DNA from: Tepidibacter sp.
GTDB lineage: Bacteria > Bacillota > Clostridia > Peptostreptococcales > Peptostreptococcaceae
Assembly: GCF_025210165.1 (NCBI RefSeq)
Contig: NZ_JAOASI010000046.1
Coordinates: 81,928 to 145,927, forward strand
DNA: 64,000 bases
Direction: 5' to 3'
The position numbers and the translations under genes are program-made. Under the pieces are notes generated by a model. That model saw only the letters and a program-made list of their open reading frames with translations, was not told where the DNA came from and made no database searches. Positions 8,411 to 17,308 of this stretch are shown here, in pieces. Positions within the stretch are counted from its first letter, which is position 1. Every line of letters begins with the position of its first letter.

Positions 8411-10114
8411 GTGAAGTATATATTAAATTTCTCAAATGTAAATTGTAAGAACTGTTATAAGTGTATAAGGGGATGTCCTGTTAAAGCTATAAAAATGGAA
8501 GATAACAAGTCTTGTTTTGTAGAAGAATTGTGTATTGGTTGTGGAAATTGTTTTAAAGTATGCCCACAACATTCAAAAAAAATGACGTCTTATTTAGGGC
8601 AAGTTAAAGAATATATAAGATTAGGATATAAAGTTGTAGCAAGTGTAGCACCTTCTTCTGTTGCAGATTTAGAAAATATAAATTATAAAAAATTTGTAGG
8701 AGCTCTTAAAAAAATAGGATTTTATAAAGTGGAAGAAACTATAGTTGGAGCAAAAGCTATAACGGAAGAATATGAAAAATATATAAAAAATAATAAGCAA
8801 AATATATACATATCATCTTGTTGTCCAACTATAAATTATCTAATAACTAAATATCATGAAGATATAATCAAATATTTAATGCCTGTGGATTCTCCTATGA
8901 TAGCTCATGGTAAATATCTAAAAAAAATATATGGAGAAGATATAAAGGTAGTATTTATAGGACCGTGCATATCTAAAAAATATGAGTCATTAAATGATAG
9001 CGGTGGAATTATTGATAAAGTTATAAGCATACAAGAATGTATAGATTCAATCAATGATATGGATATAAATGATATTGAAGAAAGAGAATTCGATAATAAG
9101 CCGTTAGGGGATGTTACTTTATTTCCCGTAGAAGAGGGCATGAATTTTAATATGGGAGAGATAAATAAAGTAAAGGTTTCTGGTATGGATAATGTTAAGG
9201 ACTTAATTAATAGTATAGAAAATAATGAACTTAATAATATGTTTATAGAGATTAATGCATGTTCGGGATCATGTGTAGGAGGAGTAGGATTTAAGAATGA
9301 CAAGGGAATATATTATAGGAAGAACAGGGTAAAACAATATACTGGGCAGAGGAGTTTAGATCAAAAATATTTGAACAATATAAGGGAAGTATTCAAGGGG
9401 TTAAGCTTAAAAAAAGAGTTTAAGAGTTATGGAATAAAATTTGATATTCCAAGTGAATATGAAATAAGAGAAATATTAGCTTCTATAGGAAAAAAAACTG
9501 TTAAAGATGAATTAAACTGTGGTGCTTGTGGATATGATACTTGTAGGGATAAGGCTATAGCTGTTTATAGGAAGTTAGCTCAAAGGCATATGTGCATGGG
9601 ATATATGAAGGATAGAGTAGAAGCAGTAAGCAATGTTATATTTGAAGCAACTCCAAATTACATAGTGATAGTAGGTTATGATTTTAAGATAATAGATATA
9701 AATAATGCAATGGCAAGTGTTATAAAGAAAAAAAGAGAGGAACTAATCGGAGAATATATAGGAGATTATATTGATATTAAATATTTTATAGACGTTTTAT
9801 ATAGTAAAGAGGATATTATATCTAAAAAACTAAAGTGGAAAGAGTATGATAAGGATACTCAAAGCAGTATAATTTTATTAAAAGAACATAGCGCTTTGCT
9901 TGGAATATACATAGATACGACAAAAGAAGAAAATCAAAGAAAAACTATAAGAAAAGTTAAGTTAAATACAATAAATACAGCTCAAAATGTAATTAACAAG
10001 CAGATGAGAGTAGCGCAAGAAATAGCTTCTTTACTTGGAGAGACTACTGCTGAAACTAAGGTGATATTGACTCAATTAAAAGAATTAGCTATGAAGGGAG
10101 AGGAGGAAGATTAA
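8411..10114 (+). CDS. [FeFe]-hydrogenase-like iron-sulfur sensor protein with PAS domain
   Basis: 567 aa, cytoplasmic. Order: two [4Fe-4S] ferredoxin motifs (CKNCYKCIRGCP at about 12-23, CIGCGNCFKVCP at about 42-53); a hydrogenase large-subunit domain keeping the H-cluster cysteine motifs SSCCPT, GPCISKK and CSGSCVGG; a further Fe-S motif CGACGYDTCRDKA; a PAS domain (SNVIFEATPNYIVIVGYDFKIIDINN); a short C-terminal helix. This matches the putative sensory (group C) hydrogenases rather than catalytic HydA: the L1 motif lacks the usual Trp and the L2 motif has G in place of M. GTG start follows GGAGGTGA. The next gene is a PP2C phosphatase, the usual partner, suggesting redox or H2 sensing feeds a phosphorylation switch. 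Sensing is inferred. Confidence 0.85.
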   Translation: MKYILNFSNVNCKNCYKCIRGCPVKAIKMEDNKSCFVEELCIGCGNCFKVCPQHSKKMTSYLGQVKEYIRLGYKVVASVAPSSVADLENINYKKFVGALKKIGFYKVEETIVGAKAITEEYEKYIKNNKQNIYISSCCPTINYLITKYHEDIIKYLMPVDSPMIAHGKYLKKIYGEDIKVVFIGPCISKKYESLNDSGGIIDKVISIQECIDSINDMDINDIEEREFDNKPLGDVTLFPVEEGMNFNMGEINKVKVSGMDNVKDLINSIENNELNNMFIEINACSGSCVGGVGFKNDKGIYYRKNRVKQYTGQRSLDQKYLNNIREVFKGLSLKKEFKSYGIKFDIPSEYEIREILASIGKKTVKDELNCGACGYDTCRDKAIAVYRKLAQRHMCMGYMKDRVEAVSNVIFEATPNYIVIVGYDFKIIDINNAMASVIKKKREELIGEYIGDYIDIKYFIDVLYSKEDIISKKLKWKEYDKDTQSSIILLKEHSALLGIYIDTTKEENQRKTIRKVKLNTINTAQNVINKQMRVAQEIASLLGETTAETKVILTQLKELAMKGEEED

Positions 10115-11285
10115 ACAATATTTTTTAGATATAGCGTATTTGAGTTTGAAAAAATATAAAGAAGAATTATGTGGTGACAAAGTAGAAATAGAAAAATTTG
10201 ATCAAGGTTGCATCGTTGTATTATCAGATGGGTTAGGTTCAGGAGTAAAAGCTAATATATTAGCTACTCTTACATCTAAGATAGCTGTGACTATGATGAA
10301 AAATGGACTTAGTATAGAAGAGGTTGTAGATACAATAATTAATACATTACCAACTTGCAAGGTTAGAGAACTTGCCTATTCTACTTTTACTATAATATAC
10401 ATATCTAATACAGGTGAATGCTATATAGCTAGATTTGATAATCCAGAGGTGCTTATTAAAAGAAATGGAAATATTGATATAATTGAAGGAGAAGAGGTTA
10501 TAATATCAGGTAGAAGAGTTATAGAATCTAAATTTAACTTGAAGAAGGATGATATAATAGTTTCTTTTAGTGATGGAGTTTTAAATGCTGGGAATGGAAA
10601 AAATTTAAATTTAGGATGGAATTTGAACAGTGTATCTGAATACATTAAGACTATTCCATCGGACATTTCCTCTATAAGTTTAATAAAAAAGGTAATTGGA
10701 ACATGTGACAACTTATACATGAAAAAACCAGGAGATGATACTACTGTACTTGCAGTAAAGATAATGGAAAAAAAGCATGTAACCTTGCTTACAGGACCTC
10801 CATTAGACCCTAAAGACGATAAGATAGTAGTTCAAAATCTTATAAAAAGCACAGGTAAAAAAATAGTTTGTGGGGGGACTACCGCTGAAATAGTTGAAAG
10901 AGAGATGGATACTGAGTTTGAAATGGATATGAAAAATATAACAGGAGATATACCTCCTATTGGATATATAAAAAATATTGATTTAGTAACAGAAGGTATG
11001 ATAACCTTAAAAAAGGTACTTAAAGTACTTGATGAATATAAAAATAATAAGTATCATATAGATGATATTTTTAAGCATAATAAAGAACAAAATGGAGCAT
11101 ATAGGATACTCAAAATATTGATAGATGAATGTACTCATATTGACTTTTTACTTGGAAGAAGTGTAAATTCGGCTTATGAAAATTTTGATTTTCAAGAGAA
11201 TCTAGCAACAAAGGTTGAAATTGTAGAAAAAATAAAAGATAAATTAATAGAGTTAGGAAAAGTGGTTAATGTATTTTATTACTAA
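10110..11285 (+). CDS. SpoIIE/PP2C-family serine phosphatase, partner of the hydrogenase-like sensor
   Basis: The PP2C core has the metal-binding motif VVLSDGLGSGVKAN and later IVSFSDGVL and PGDDTTVLAVK. A C-terminal domain of unknown role follows (from about residue 220, LLTGPPLDPKDD). A conventional start would be TTG at 10140, but no SD precedes it. The frame stays open upstream and encodes KQYFLDIAYLSLKKY, which resembles the conserved N-terminus of relatives as I remember them. The best start is ATT at 10110, overlapping the previous stop (ATTAA) with AAGGGAG 9 nt upstream, giving 391 aa. Coupling to the sensor gene suggests the sensor controls its activity. Product confidence is high; start confidence is moderate. 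Confidence 0.8.
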   Translation: MKQYFLDIAYLSLKKYKEELCGDKVEIEKFDQGCIVVLSDGLGSGVKANILATLTSKIAVTMMKNGLSIEEVVDTIINTLPTCKVRELAYSTFTIIYISNTGECYIARFDNPEVLIKRNGNIDIIEGEEVIISGRRVIESKFNLKKDDIIVSFSDGVLNAGNGKNLNLGWNLNSVSEYIKTIPSDISSISLIKKVIGTCDNLYMKKPGDDTTVLAVKIMEKKHVTLLTGPPLDPKDDKIVVQNLIKSTGKKIVCGGTTAEIVEREMDTEFEMDMKNITGDIPPIGYIKNIDLVTEGMITLKKVLKVLDEYKNNKYHIDDIFKHNKEQNGAYRILKILIDECTHIDFLLGRSVNSAYENFDFQENLATKVEIVEKIKDKLIELGKVVNVFYY

Positions 11286-11296
11286 GGAGGAATCAA

Positions 11297-11902
11297 ATGA
11301 CAGTTGTGATGAAGATACTATTTTTAGGATGTATAGGAGCTGTTATAGGCTGGGTTACTAATATACTTGCTATAAAGTTAATATTTAGACCTATAAAACC
11401 TATAAATATACCTATTATAAACTTAAAAATAGAAGGACTTATACCAAAAAGAAGAAAAGAAATAGCAAAATCTATAGGAGATGTGGTAGAGCAAGAGTTA
11501 ATATCTATAGAAGATATAATAACTAATATGGTAAAAGAAGAAGATAAGGACAATCTTATAAAGGCTGTAAAACTTAAGGCTGATGAGATTATAGAACAAA
11601 AACTACCACCCTTTATACCTGAAACATTTAAGGGTATGATAAAAGAATATTTGGATAAAATAATTCAGGAAGAAATAGGACAAGTAATAGGAGACTTAAG
11701 TGGGTATTTAATTCATAAATCTTCTAAGCGAATAAGAATAGGAAAAATGGTAGAAGATAAGATAAATGAGTTCGATTTAGAAAAATTAGAAGAAATAATA
11801 ATTAGTATAGCTAAAAAAGAATTAAAGCATATTGAGGTTCTAGGATTTATATTAGGATTTTTTATAGGCATACTACAAGGAATTATTGTAATTAATTTTT
11901 AA
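11297..11902 (+). CDS. DUF445 family membrane protein
   Basis: 201 aa. The N-terminal segment GAVIGWVTNILAIKLIFRPIKP is typical of DUF445 (YheB-like) proteins, followed by a long amphipathic central region and a C-terminal hydrophobic helix (LGFILGFFIGILQGIIVINF). Likely anchored at both ends. Function unknown. It starts 11 bp after the phosphatase gene with AAGGAGGA 7 nt upstream, and ends the operon; no clear terminator is seen before the thrS promoter. Confidence 0.85.
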   Translation: MTVVMKILFLGCIGAVIGWVTNILAIKLIFRPIKPINIPIINLKIEGLIPKRRKEIAKSIGDVVEQELISIEDIITNMVKEEDKDNLIKAVKLKADEIIEQKLPPFIPETFKGMIKEYLDKIIQEEIGQVIGDLSGYLIHKSSKRIRIGKMVEDKINEFDLEKLEEIIISIAKKELKHIEVLGFILGFFIGILQGIIVINF

Positions 11903-11909
11903 AAAGATA

Positions 11910-11938
11910 TTGACAATTTATTTTATGAGATATATAAT
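11910..11938 (+). promoter_or_regulatory. Promoter of the thrS T-box leader
   Basis: Consensus TTGACA, exactly 17 bp, TATAAT; transcription should begin near 11945. Confidence 0.9.
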
Positions 11939-11949
11939 CAGATAAAATC

Positions 11950-12190
11950 AAATTAATGATAAAGCGATGAATAAGGAAGAGTAAATTATACCCAGTTTCA
12001 AGAGAAGAAGTGTCACCGGCTGAGAGCATTTCTAAATATGGATAATTGAAAACTACCTTAGAGTTGAATTGATTAGTCTTTAGATGAAAAATTCAGGATG
12101 ATTACCTTATAATCTTCAAGAGGGCTTTTGCCAACTTGGGTGGAACCGCGAGATTATACTCGTCCCAGATTTTATGGGACGGGTTTTTTT
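11950..12190 (+). promoter_or_regulatory. T-box riboswitch controlling thrS
   Basis: Contains the T-box sequence TGGGTGGAACCGCG at 12137-12150, which pairs with the acceptor end of uncharged tRNA, and a terminator (CGTCCCA / TGGGACG at 12161-12181 plus GGTTTTTTT). A Thr codon ACC at 12055-12057, preceded by ACT, lies where the specifier loop is expected, in keeping with tRNA-Thr sensing. Uncharged tRNA-Thr would favour the antiterminator and permit thrS expression. Confidence 0.92.
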
Positions 12191-12235
12191 ATATTTAAAA
12201 CCAAAATAGTTAATAAATACAGGAGGGTGAATGTA

Positions 12236-14155
12236 ATGGGTAAAGTAAAGGTTACTTTAAAAGATGGATCAGTAAAAGAATTTGATAAAGGCGTATCTAT
12301 ACTAGATATTGCTAAATCAATAAGTGAAGGCCTTGCAAGAAATATAGTTGCAGGACAAGTAAATGGAGCTACTGTTGGAGTTAATTATAAATTAGAAGAA
12401 GATTCAGAGATTAATTTATTAAAATTTGATGATGCTGAGGGTAAAGAAGTATTTAGACATACAAGTGCTCATATACTAGCTCAAGCTATAAAAAGATTAT
12501 ACCCTGAGGCAAAGCTTGCTATAGGACCAGCAATAGACAATGGATTCTATTATGATATAGATTTAGAAGAAAGATTAACAACTGATCATTTAGAAAAAAT
12601 ACAAGCAGAAATGAAGAAAATAGTTAAAGAAAATTTAGCTATAGAAGGCTTTGAACTTTCAAAAGAAGAAGCAATAAAGTTAATGAAGGAAAAAAATGAA
12701 GATTACAAAGTTGAATTAATAGAAGACCTTCCAGAAGGAGAAGTACTATCTTTTTATAAGCAAGGAGATTTTGTAGACCTATGTAGAGGACCACATATTC
12801 CTACTACTAAAAAAGTTAAATCTATAAAATTATTAAGTGTAGCAGGTGCTTACTGGCGTGGAGATGAAAAGAATAAAATGCTTCAAAGAATATATGGTAC
12901 TTCATTTGAAAAGAATAAAGACTTAGAAGCTTACTTAACAATGCTTGAAGAAGCTAAGAAGAGAGATCATAGAAAACTAGGTAAAGAATTAGGATTATTC
13001 GTAATTCCAGATGAAGGACCAGGATTCCCATTATTCTTGCCAAGAGGAATGGAGCTTAAAAATAAATTATTAGAATACTGGAGAGAAATTCATAGAAAAG
13101 ATGGATATGTTGAAATAGAAACTCCTATAATATTAAACCAACACTTATGGGAAACTTCAGGACACTGGTATCACTATAAAGAAAATATGTACACAGTTCA
13201 AATTGATGAATCAGATTTTGCTATAAAGCCTATGAACTGTCCAGGAGGAATGCTTGCATATAAAACTCAAATGCATTCATACAAAGATTTCCCAATGCGT
13301 GTTGCTGAATTAGGTAGAGTTCATAGACATGAATTATCAGGAGCATTACATGGACTTATGAGAGTTAGAGCATTTACTCAAGATGATGCACATATATTCA
13401 TGCTACCTGAGCAAATAAAAGATGAAATAAAAGGTGTTGCTAAGTTAATAGATGAGGTATATAAGACTTTTGGATTTAAATACCATGTAGAATTATCTAC
13501 AAGACCAGAAGGATCTATTGGAACTGATGAAGAGTGGGAAGTAGCTGAAAATGGATTAAGAGAAGCTTTAGAGGAATTAGGACTTGATTATAAATTAAAT
13601 GAAGGAGATGGAGCTTTCTACGGACCAAAGATTGACTTCCACTTACAAGATTGTATAGGAAGAACATGGCAATGTGGAACTATACAGCTAGATATGCAGT
13701 TACCTCAAAGATTTGACTTAACTTATATAGGAAAAGATGGAGAAAAGCATAGACCTATTATGATACACAGAGTTGCCTTTGGAAGTATAGAAAGATTTAT
13801 AGGTATATTAATAGAGCACTTTGCAGGTAAATTCCCATTATGGTTAGCTCCTGTTCAAGTTAAGGTACTTCCTATATCTGATAAATATATAGACTATGCA
13901 AATAAAGTAAAAGAAATCTTATTTGATAAAGGAATCAGAGTGGAAATAGATAACAGAGCAGAAAAAATAGGATATAAGATAAGAGAAGCACAACTTGAGA
14001 AAGTTCCTTACATGTTAATTGTAGGAGAAAAAGAACAAGAAAATAATGAAATATCTGTTCGTTCAAGAGATAAAGGAGAAATAGGATCTATATCTGTTGA
14101 TGAATTTGTAGAAAGTATATTAAAAGAGCAAAAAGATAGAGCTAATAGCTTATAA
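12236..14155 (+). CDS. thrS: Threonyl-tRNA synthetase
   Basis: Charges tRNA-Thr. 639 aa, full length: TGS domain at the N-terminus (about 1-62), the second editing domain with HTSAHILAQAIKRLYP and HIPTT, class II catalytic core with motif 2 region FPMRVAELGRVHRHE and zinc-ligand residues in NCPGGM and HRVAFGSIERF, then an anticodon-binding domain from about residue 540. The frame is open further upstream through the T-box, but ATG at 12236 is the start: AGGAGGG ends 8 nt before it and the length fits the family. Controlled by the T-box leader. Confidence 0.97.
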   Translation: MGKVKVTLKDGSVKEFDKGVSILDIAKSISEGLARNIVAGQVNGATVGVNYKLEEDSEINLLKFDDAEGKEVFRHTSAHILAQAIKRLYPEAKLAIGPAIDNGFYYDIDLEERLTTDHLEKIQAEMKKIVKENLAIEGFELSKEEAIKLMKEKNEDYKVELIEDLPEGEVLSFYKQGDFVDLCRGPHIPTTKKVKSIKLLSVAGAYWRGDEKNKMLQRIYGTSFEKNKDLEAYLTMLEEAKKRDHRKLGKELGLFVIPDEGPGFPLFLPRGMELKNKLLEYWREIHRKDGYVEIETPIILNQHLWETSGHWYHYKENMYTVQIDESDFAIKPMNCPGGMLAYKTQMHSYKDFPMRVAELGRVHRHELSGALHGLMRVRAFTQDDAHIFMLPEQIKDEIKGVAKLIDEVYKTFGFKYHVELSTRPEGSIGTDEEWEVAENGLREALEELGLDYKLNEGDGAFYGPKIDFHLQDCIGRTWQCGTIQLDMQLPQRFDLTYIGKDGEKHRPIMIHRVAFGSIERFIGILIEHFAGKFPLWLAPVQVKVLPISDKYIDYANKVKEILFDKGIRVEIDNRAEKIGYKIREAQLEKVPYMLIVGEKEQENNEISVRSRDKGEIGSISVDEFVESILKEQKDRANSL

Positions 14156-14156
14156 A

Positions 14157-14189
14157 AAAATATCGACTCATATGAGTCGATATTTTTTA
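14157..14189 (+). terminator. Terminator after thrS
   Basis: Perfect 24-nt palindrome ATATCGACTCAT / ATGAGTCGATAT flanked by A and T runs, so it could work in both directions. Confidence 0.92.
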
Positions 14190-14353
14190 TTCTTTAATGA
14201 AACTATATCATTTTTGTTTTGTATGAATTAAATTATATTGAATGAAAATAGAAAATCAAGTAATAAAAACTAGAAAAATCACAAAATATTACAAAAAAAT
14301 TTATTATATGGTATAATTCATATTAAAGTATACATATTTGAAATGGTGGTAAA

Positions 14354-15676
14354 ATGGAACATGTAAGTTGGATAACTATATTTTTAGCAAGTATACCAGA
14401 ATCATTTTTTATATTATTAATAGCTATAACATCCATAGGATGTAAAGTTGACTTTAAAAAAATATTTGTAATGTCGATTATAGAAGGTATATTGTTTTAT
14501 ATTTATATGAATTATTTGTTATTACCTGTAGATATACATTCGTGGATAGTAACAATCATTTTAATATTACTAGTATATTTTTTCTTTAAAATAGATATGC
14601 AGAGTTCTTTTATATCTATAACTTTTTCTATGATATTATCTTTCTTAATTCAATATCTAAATTTAATTTGTATATATGTTTTTGGAATGAAATATAATAC
14701 TTTATTAGAAAATGAAATAGTACGTATATTATTTTTTTATCCATCGCTAATTTTACTAGGAATAATAGCTTTTGTAATATATAAAAAAGATATAGTGTTT
14801 TACAAATTTTATATGAAGAAAGAAAATAAAGATTATGTTATAGATAATAAAACTATATCTACTATGTTTTTAATATTAAATTTTATAATGATAGTAGTAT
14901 TTGATATGTATGTGAAAGTTTTTGAGAATGATATCTTTAGTTTAAAAGAAAAAATAAATTTGATAATAGTAGCTTGCTTGTTTTTATTATTATTTTTCGT
15001 ATTGATGATAATGTTTAGATTTGTAGATAGAAATATAAAAAATAAGTATGAAACTATTTTAATAGAAAAAAGTCTAGAAGATATGAAAAAAAATATAAAT
15101 ATTTTAAAAAAACAAAGACATGACTATTTAAGACATATGCAGATTATATCGTCTTTGTTGGATGATAATAAGTTTGATAGTGCTAAAGAGTATATAGATA
15201 ATCTAACAGATTATATAAATAGTGAAGCTAAATATATAGATACTGGAAATACATTTTTAAATGCTGTTATAAGTCTTAAAGAGGAACAATCAAAGCATAG
15301 GCAGATAGAATTTAAAACTAATGTAAAGAGCAAAATAGTAGGATTGAAAATACCTAATTTTGAAATTTGCAATATAGTATCTAATATAGTAGATAATGCA
15401 CTTGATTCACTTGATGAAATTGAACAAAATAATAAATATGTAGAATTAATTATTTATGGAGATGAACTTTGCTATATATTTAAGATAAGAAATAATGGGA
15501 ATAAAATAGAATTTACAGATAGGATATTTGAAGAAGGATTTAGCACTAAAAAAGGTAAAGATAGAGGTTTTGGACTTTATATAGTAAAACAAACTCTTGA
15601 AAAATATAAATCGAGTATATTTGTAGACAGCAATAAAGAAGTAACTGAATTTAGTATTGTGATCCCTAAGTATTGA
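14354..15676 (+). CDS. agrC: AgrC-type sensor histidine kinase
   Basis: 440 aa membrane kinase expected to bind the secreted cyclic peptide made by the next two genes. The N-terminal ~220 residues form about six hydrophobic segments. A linker then leads to the phospho-acceptor QRHDYLRHMQII (His256), N box NIVDNALDSL and G box DRGFGLYIV, a GHKL-type ATPase. This is the class 10 (AgrC/ComD) layout. It opens a four-gene agrC-agrB-agrD-agrA cluster, only 14 bp before agrB. Signal identity is inferred from the adjacent agrD. Confidence 0.9.
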   Translation: MEHVSWITIFLASIPESFFILLIAITSIGCKVDFKKIFVMSIIEGILFYIYMNYLLLPVDIHSWIVTIILILLVYFFFKIDMQSSFISITFSMILSFLIQYLNLICIYVFGMKYNTLLENEIVRILFFYPSLILLGIIAFVIYKKDIVFYKFYMKKENKDYVIDNKTISTMFLILNFIMIVVFDMYVKVFENDIFSLKEKINLIIVACLFLLLFFVLMIMFRFVDRNIKNKYETILIEKSLEDMKKNINILKKQRHDYLRHMQIISSLLDDNKFDSAKEYIDNLTDYINSEAKYIDTGNTFLNAVISLKEEQSKHRQIEFKTNVKSKIVGLKIPNFEICNIVSNIVDNALDSLDEIEQNNKYVELIIYGDELCYIFKIRNNGNKIEFTDRIFEEGFSTKKGKDRGFGLYIVKQTLEKYKSSIFVDSNKEVTEFSIVIPKY

Positions 15677-15690
15677 TGGAGTGATAAACT

Positions 15691-16320
15691 ATGGTTGGAA
15701 TTATATCTAATAAGATATCATTGTATTTTCAAAATCAATTAAGTCTTGATGAAGAGGATAGAGAAGTAATAGAATATGGCTCATTTGTAGTTATAGGTGG
15801 TTGCTTTAAAATTATTATGTTAATAACTTTAGGGTTATTATTTGGAGTTTTAAAGTATGCACTTATAATATCTACTACATTTGCTTTATTTAGAACATTT
15901 TCAGGAGGAGTACATGCTAATACATATAAGGGGTGTATGATTCTCACAATGAGTTTATTTATAGGATTATCTATAATTGTGAGATTATTTGAAAATAATA
16001 TTAATTATAGGATGTTTATATTATTTATTGTTTTGACAATAGTATATAGTGTTTATTCTATCTTTAGATTTGTACCTAAAGATACACCTAATAGAATTAT
16101 AAGTGATGAAGAAGAAAAGAAAAAATTTAAAAAAATAACTTCTTATGTATTTATATTATATACATTCTCTATGTTTGCATTGTTATATTATAAAATACAA
16201 TATACTTTTATTTTAGCTGGTTTTATAGGAATTTTTATGCAAATGTTACTATTGCATCCTATAGCTTATAGGGTTGTTAATAAATTTGATAATATTTTAA
16301 AAGGGAGGATTTCAAAATGA
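15691..16320 (+). CDS. agrB: AgrB-type accessory gene regulator (propeptide-processing membrane endopeptidase)
   Basis: 209 aa integral membrane cysteine protease that cleaves and cyclises AgrD. The catalytic pair is visible in RTFSGGVHANTYKGC: His75 and Cys82, seven residues apart as in the Staphylococcus enzyme. At least four hydrophobic segments follow. ATG follows GGAGTGAT. The stop overlaps the agrD start (ATGA), giving tight coupling of enzyme and substrate. Confidence 0.93.
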   Translation: MVGIISNKISLYFQNQLSLDEEDREVIEYGSFVVIGGCFKIIMLITLGLLFGVLKYALIISTTFALFRTFSGGVHANTYKGCMILTMSLFIGLSIIVRLFENNINYRMFILFIVLTIVYSVYSIFRFVPKDTPNRIISDEEEKKKFKKITSYVFILYTFSMFALLYYKIQYTFILAGFIGIFMQMLLLHPIAYRVVNKFDNILKGRISK

Positions 16321-16448
16321 AAAACTTAAAGAAAATGGCATTAGTTTCAGCAAGAAAATGTTTAGACAAGGTAGCTCAAAATACATGTAATGCAGCAAGT
16401 AGTAGAGCTTTATACCAACCAAAAACACCAAAAAAATTACAAAAATAA
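16317..16448 (+). CDS. agrD: AgrD-type cyclic peptide pheromone precursor (43 aa)
   Basis: Short gene found by hand. Translation: an amphipathic basic N-terminal helix (MKNLKKMALVSARKCLDKVA), a core region QNTCNAASSRALY, then QPKTPKKLQK, which matches the conserved proline/lysine tail of AgrD proteins. Start ATG overlaps the agrB stop (ATGA) with AAGGGAGG upstream. Canonical cleavage just before QPK would leave Cys24 ten residues from the cut, longer than the usual five-residue thiolactone ring. Ser29 would give a five-residue SRALY lactone. Residues N-terminal of the ring would form the exocyclic tail. The exact mature signal is inferred. Confidence 0.88.
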   Translation: MKNLKKMALVSARKCLDKVAQNTCNAASSRALYQPKTPKKLQK

Positions 16449-16450
16449 TA

Positions 16451-16483
16451 TAAAGCCTGTACATTTTATGTGTACAGGCTTTA
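16451..16483 (+). terminator. Strong hairpin between agrD and agrA, probable partial terminator
   Basis: TAAAGCCTGTACA / TGTACAGGCTTTA, a 13-bp perfect stem with loop TTTTATG. Only a short T-poor tail (TATT) follows, so it may attenuate or stabilise the agrCBD message, letting regulator and signal genes be expressed at different levels. Confidence 0.6.
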
Positions 16484-16513
16484 TATTATAAGATGTGAAA
16501 TGGAGATGTTAAA

Positions 16514-17257
16514 ATGGGTATAAATGTACTTATATGTGATGATGATAAAATAGTAAGAAATCATATTGTAAAAGTTGCAAGTAAAATTAAGGATATAGAG
16601 TTTATAAAAACAGCAGAAAATGGGTTGGAAGCTGTTCAAAGGATTAAAAAAGGTAAATTTGATATTCTTATAATGGATGTAGATATGCCTCAGAAAAATG
16701 GTATAGATGCAGCTAAAGATATATTTAAGATAAATCCAGATGTATATATAATATTTGTTACAGGCTTTAGAGAATATGCACTAGATGCATTTGATGTCTA
16801 TTCTTTTGACTATATACTTAAACCATTCAATGAAAAAAGGCTTGTATCAACTTTAGAAAAGGCTATGAAAGAAATTAACTTAAAAAAGCATGCCAAAGAA
16901 AATTCTAATAATGAAGAAAAGTTTATATTTAAAAAGGATAGAAAGAGGTATATAGTCAATTTGAATGATATATATATGTTTGAAAAAAATGCTAGAGTAA
17001 CAAGAATATATACTTCAGAAATACAAGAGGATTTTTATGAATCTTTTTATGATATAGAAGAAAGATTATCTTCTAATTTTTTTAGATCGCATAAATCATT
17101 TATTGTAAACATAGATAAAGTAAGTGAAATAGTGCCATATAATAAAACATCATTTGAAGTTTCATTTAAAGAAAGTGAATTGAAAGCATTGTTGAGTAAA
17201 AAAAATGAAATAAAGTTTTTGAATGAATTATATTTACATAAAAAGAAAGTTATATAA
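16514..17257 (+). CDS. agrA: AgrA/LytTR-family response regulator
   Basis: 247 aa. Receiver domain with acidic pocket DDD near residues 9-11, phospho-acceptor Asp55 in IMDVDMPQKNG, and the conserved Lys in YILKPF. A LytTR DNA-binding domain occupies the C-terminal half (ERLSSNFFRSHKSFIVNIDKV), the class used by AgrA. It is the expected partner of the AgrC kinase upstream. Target genes are not shown by the sequence; the metalloprotease gene immediately downstream is a reasonable candidate, by position only. Confidence 0.9.
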   Translation: MGINVLICDDDKIVRNHIVKVASKIKDIEFIKTAENGLEAVQRIKKGKFDILIMDVDMPQKNGIDAAKDIFKINPDVYIIFVTGFREYALDAFDVYSFDYILKPFNEKRLVSTLEKAMKEINLKKHAKENSNNEEKFIFKKDRKRYIVNLNDIYMFEKNARVTRIYTSEIQEDFYESFYDIEERLSSNFFRSHKSFIVNIDKVSEIVPYNKTSFEVSFKESELKALLSKKNEIKFLNELYLHKKKVI

Positions 17258-17308
17258 ATAGGCTATGTCGAAATAGAAATTAATTTATATTTCGACATAG
17301 CCTATTTT
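17256..17308 (+). terminator. Terminator of the agr cluster
   Basis: Twenty-base arms (AAATAGGCTATGTCGAAATA and its complement ending CTATTT) around a 12-nt loop, starting in the agrA stop codon and closing in a T run. Confidence 0.85.

Noticed and set aside
12128..12235. N-terminal extension of thrS
   Set aside because: This stretch is the T-box antiterminator/terminator; ATG at 12236 has the SD and gives the normal length.
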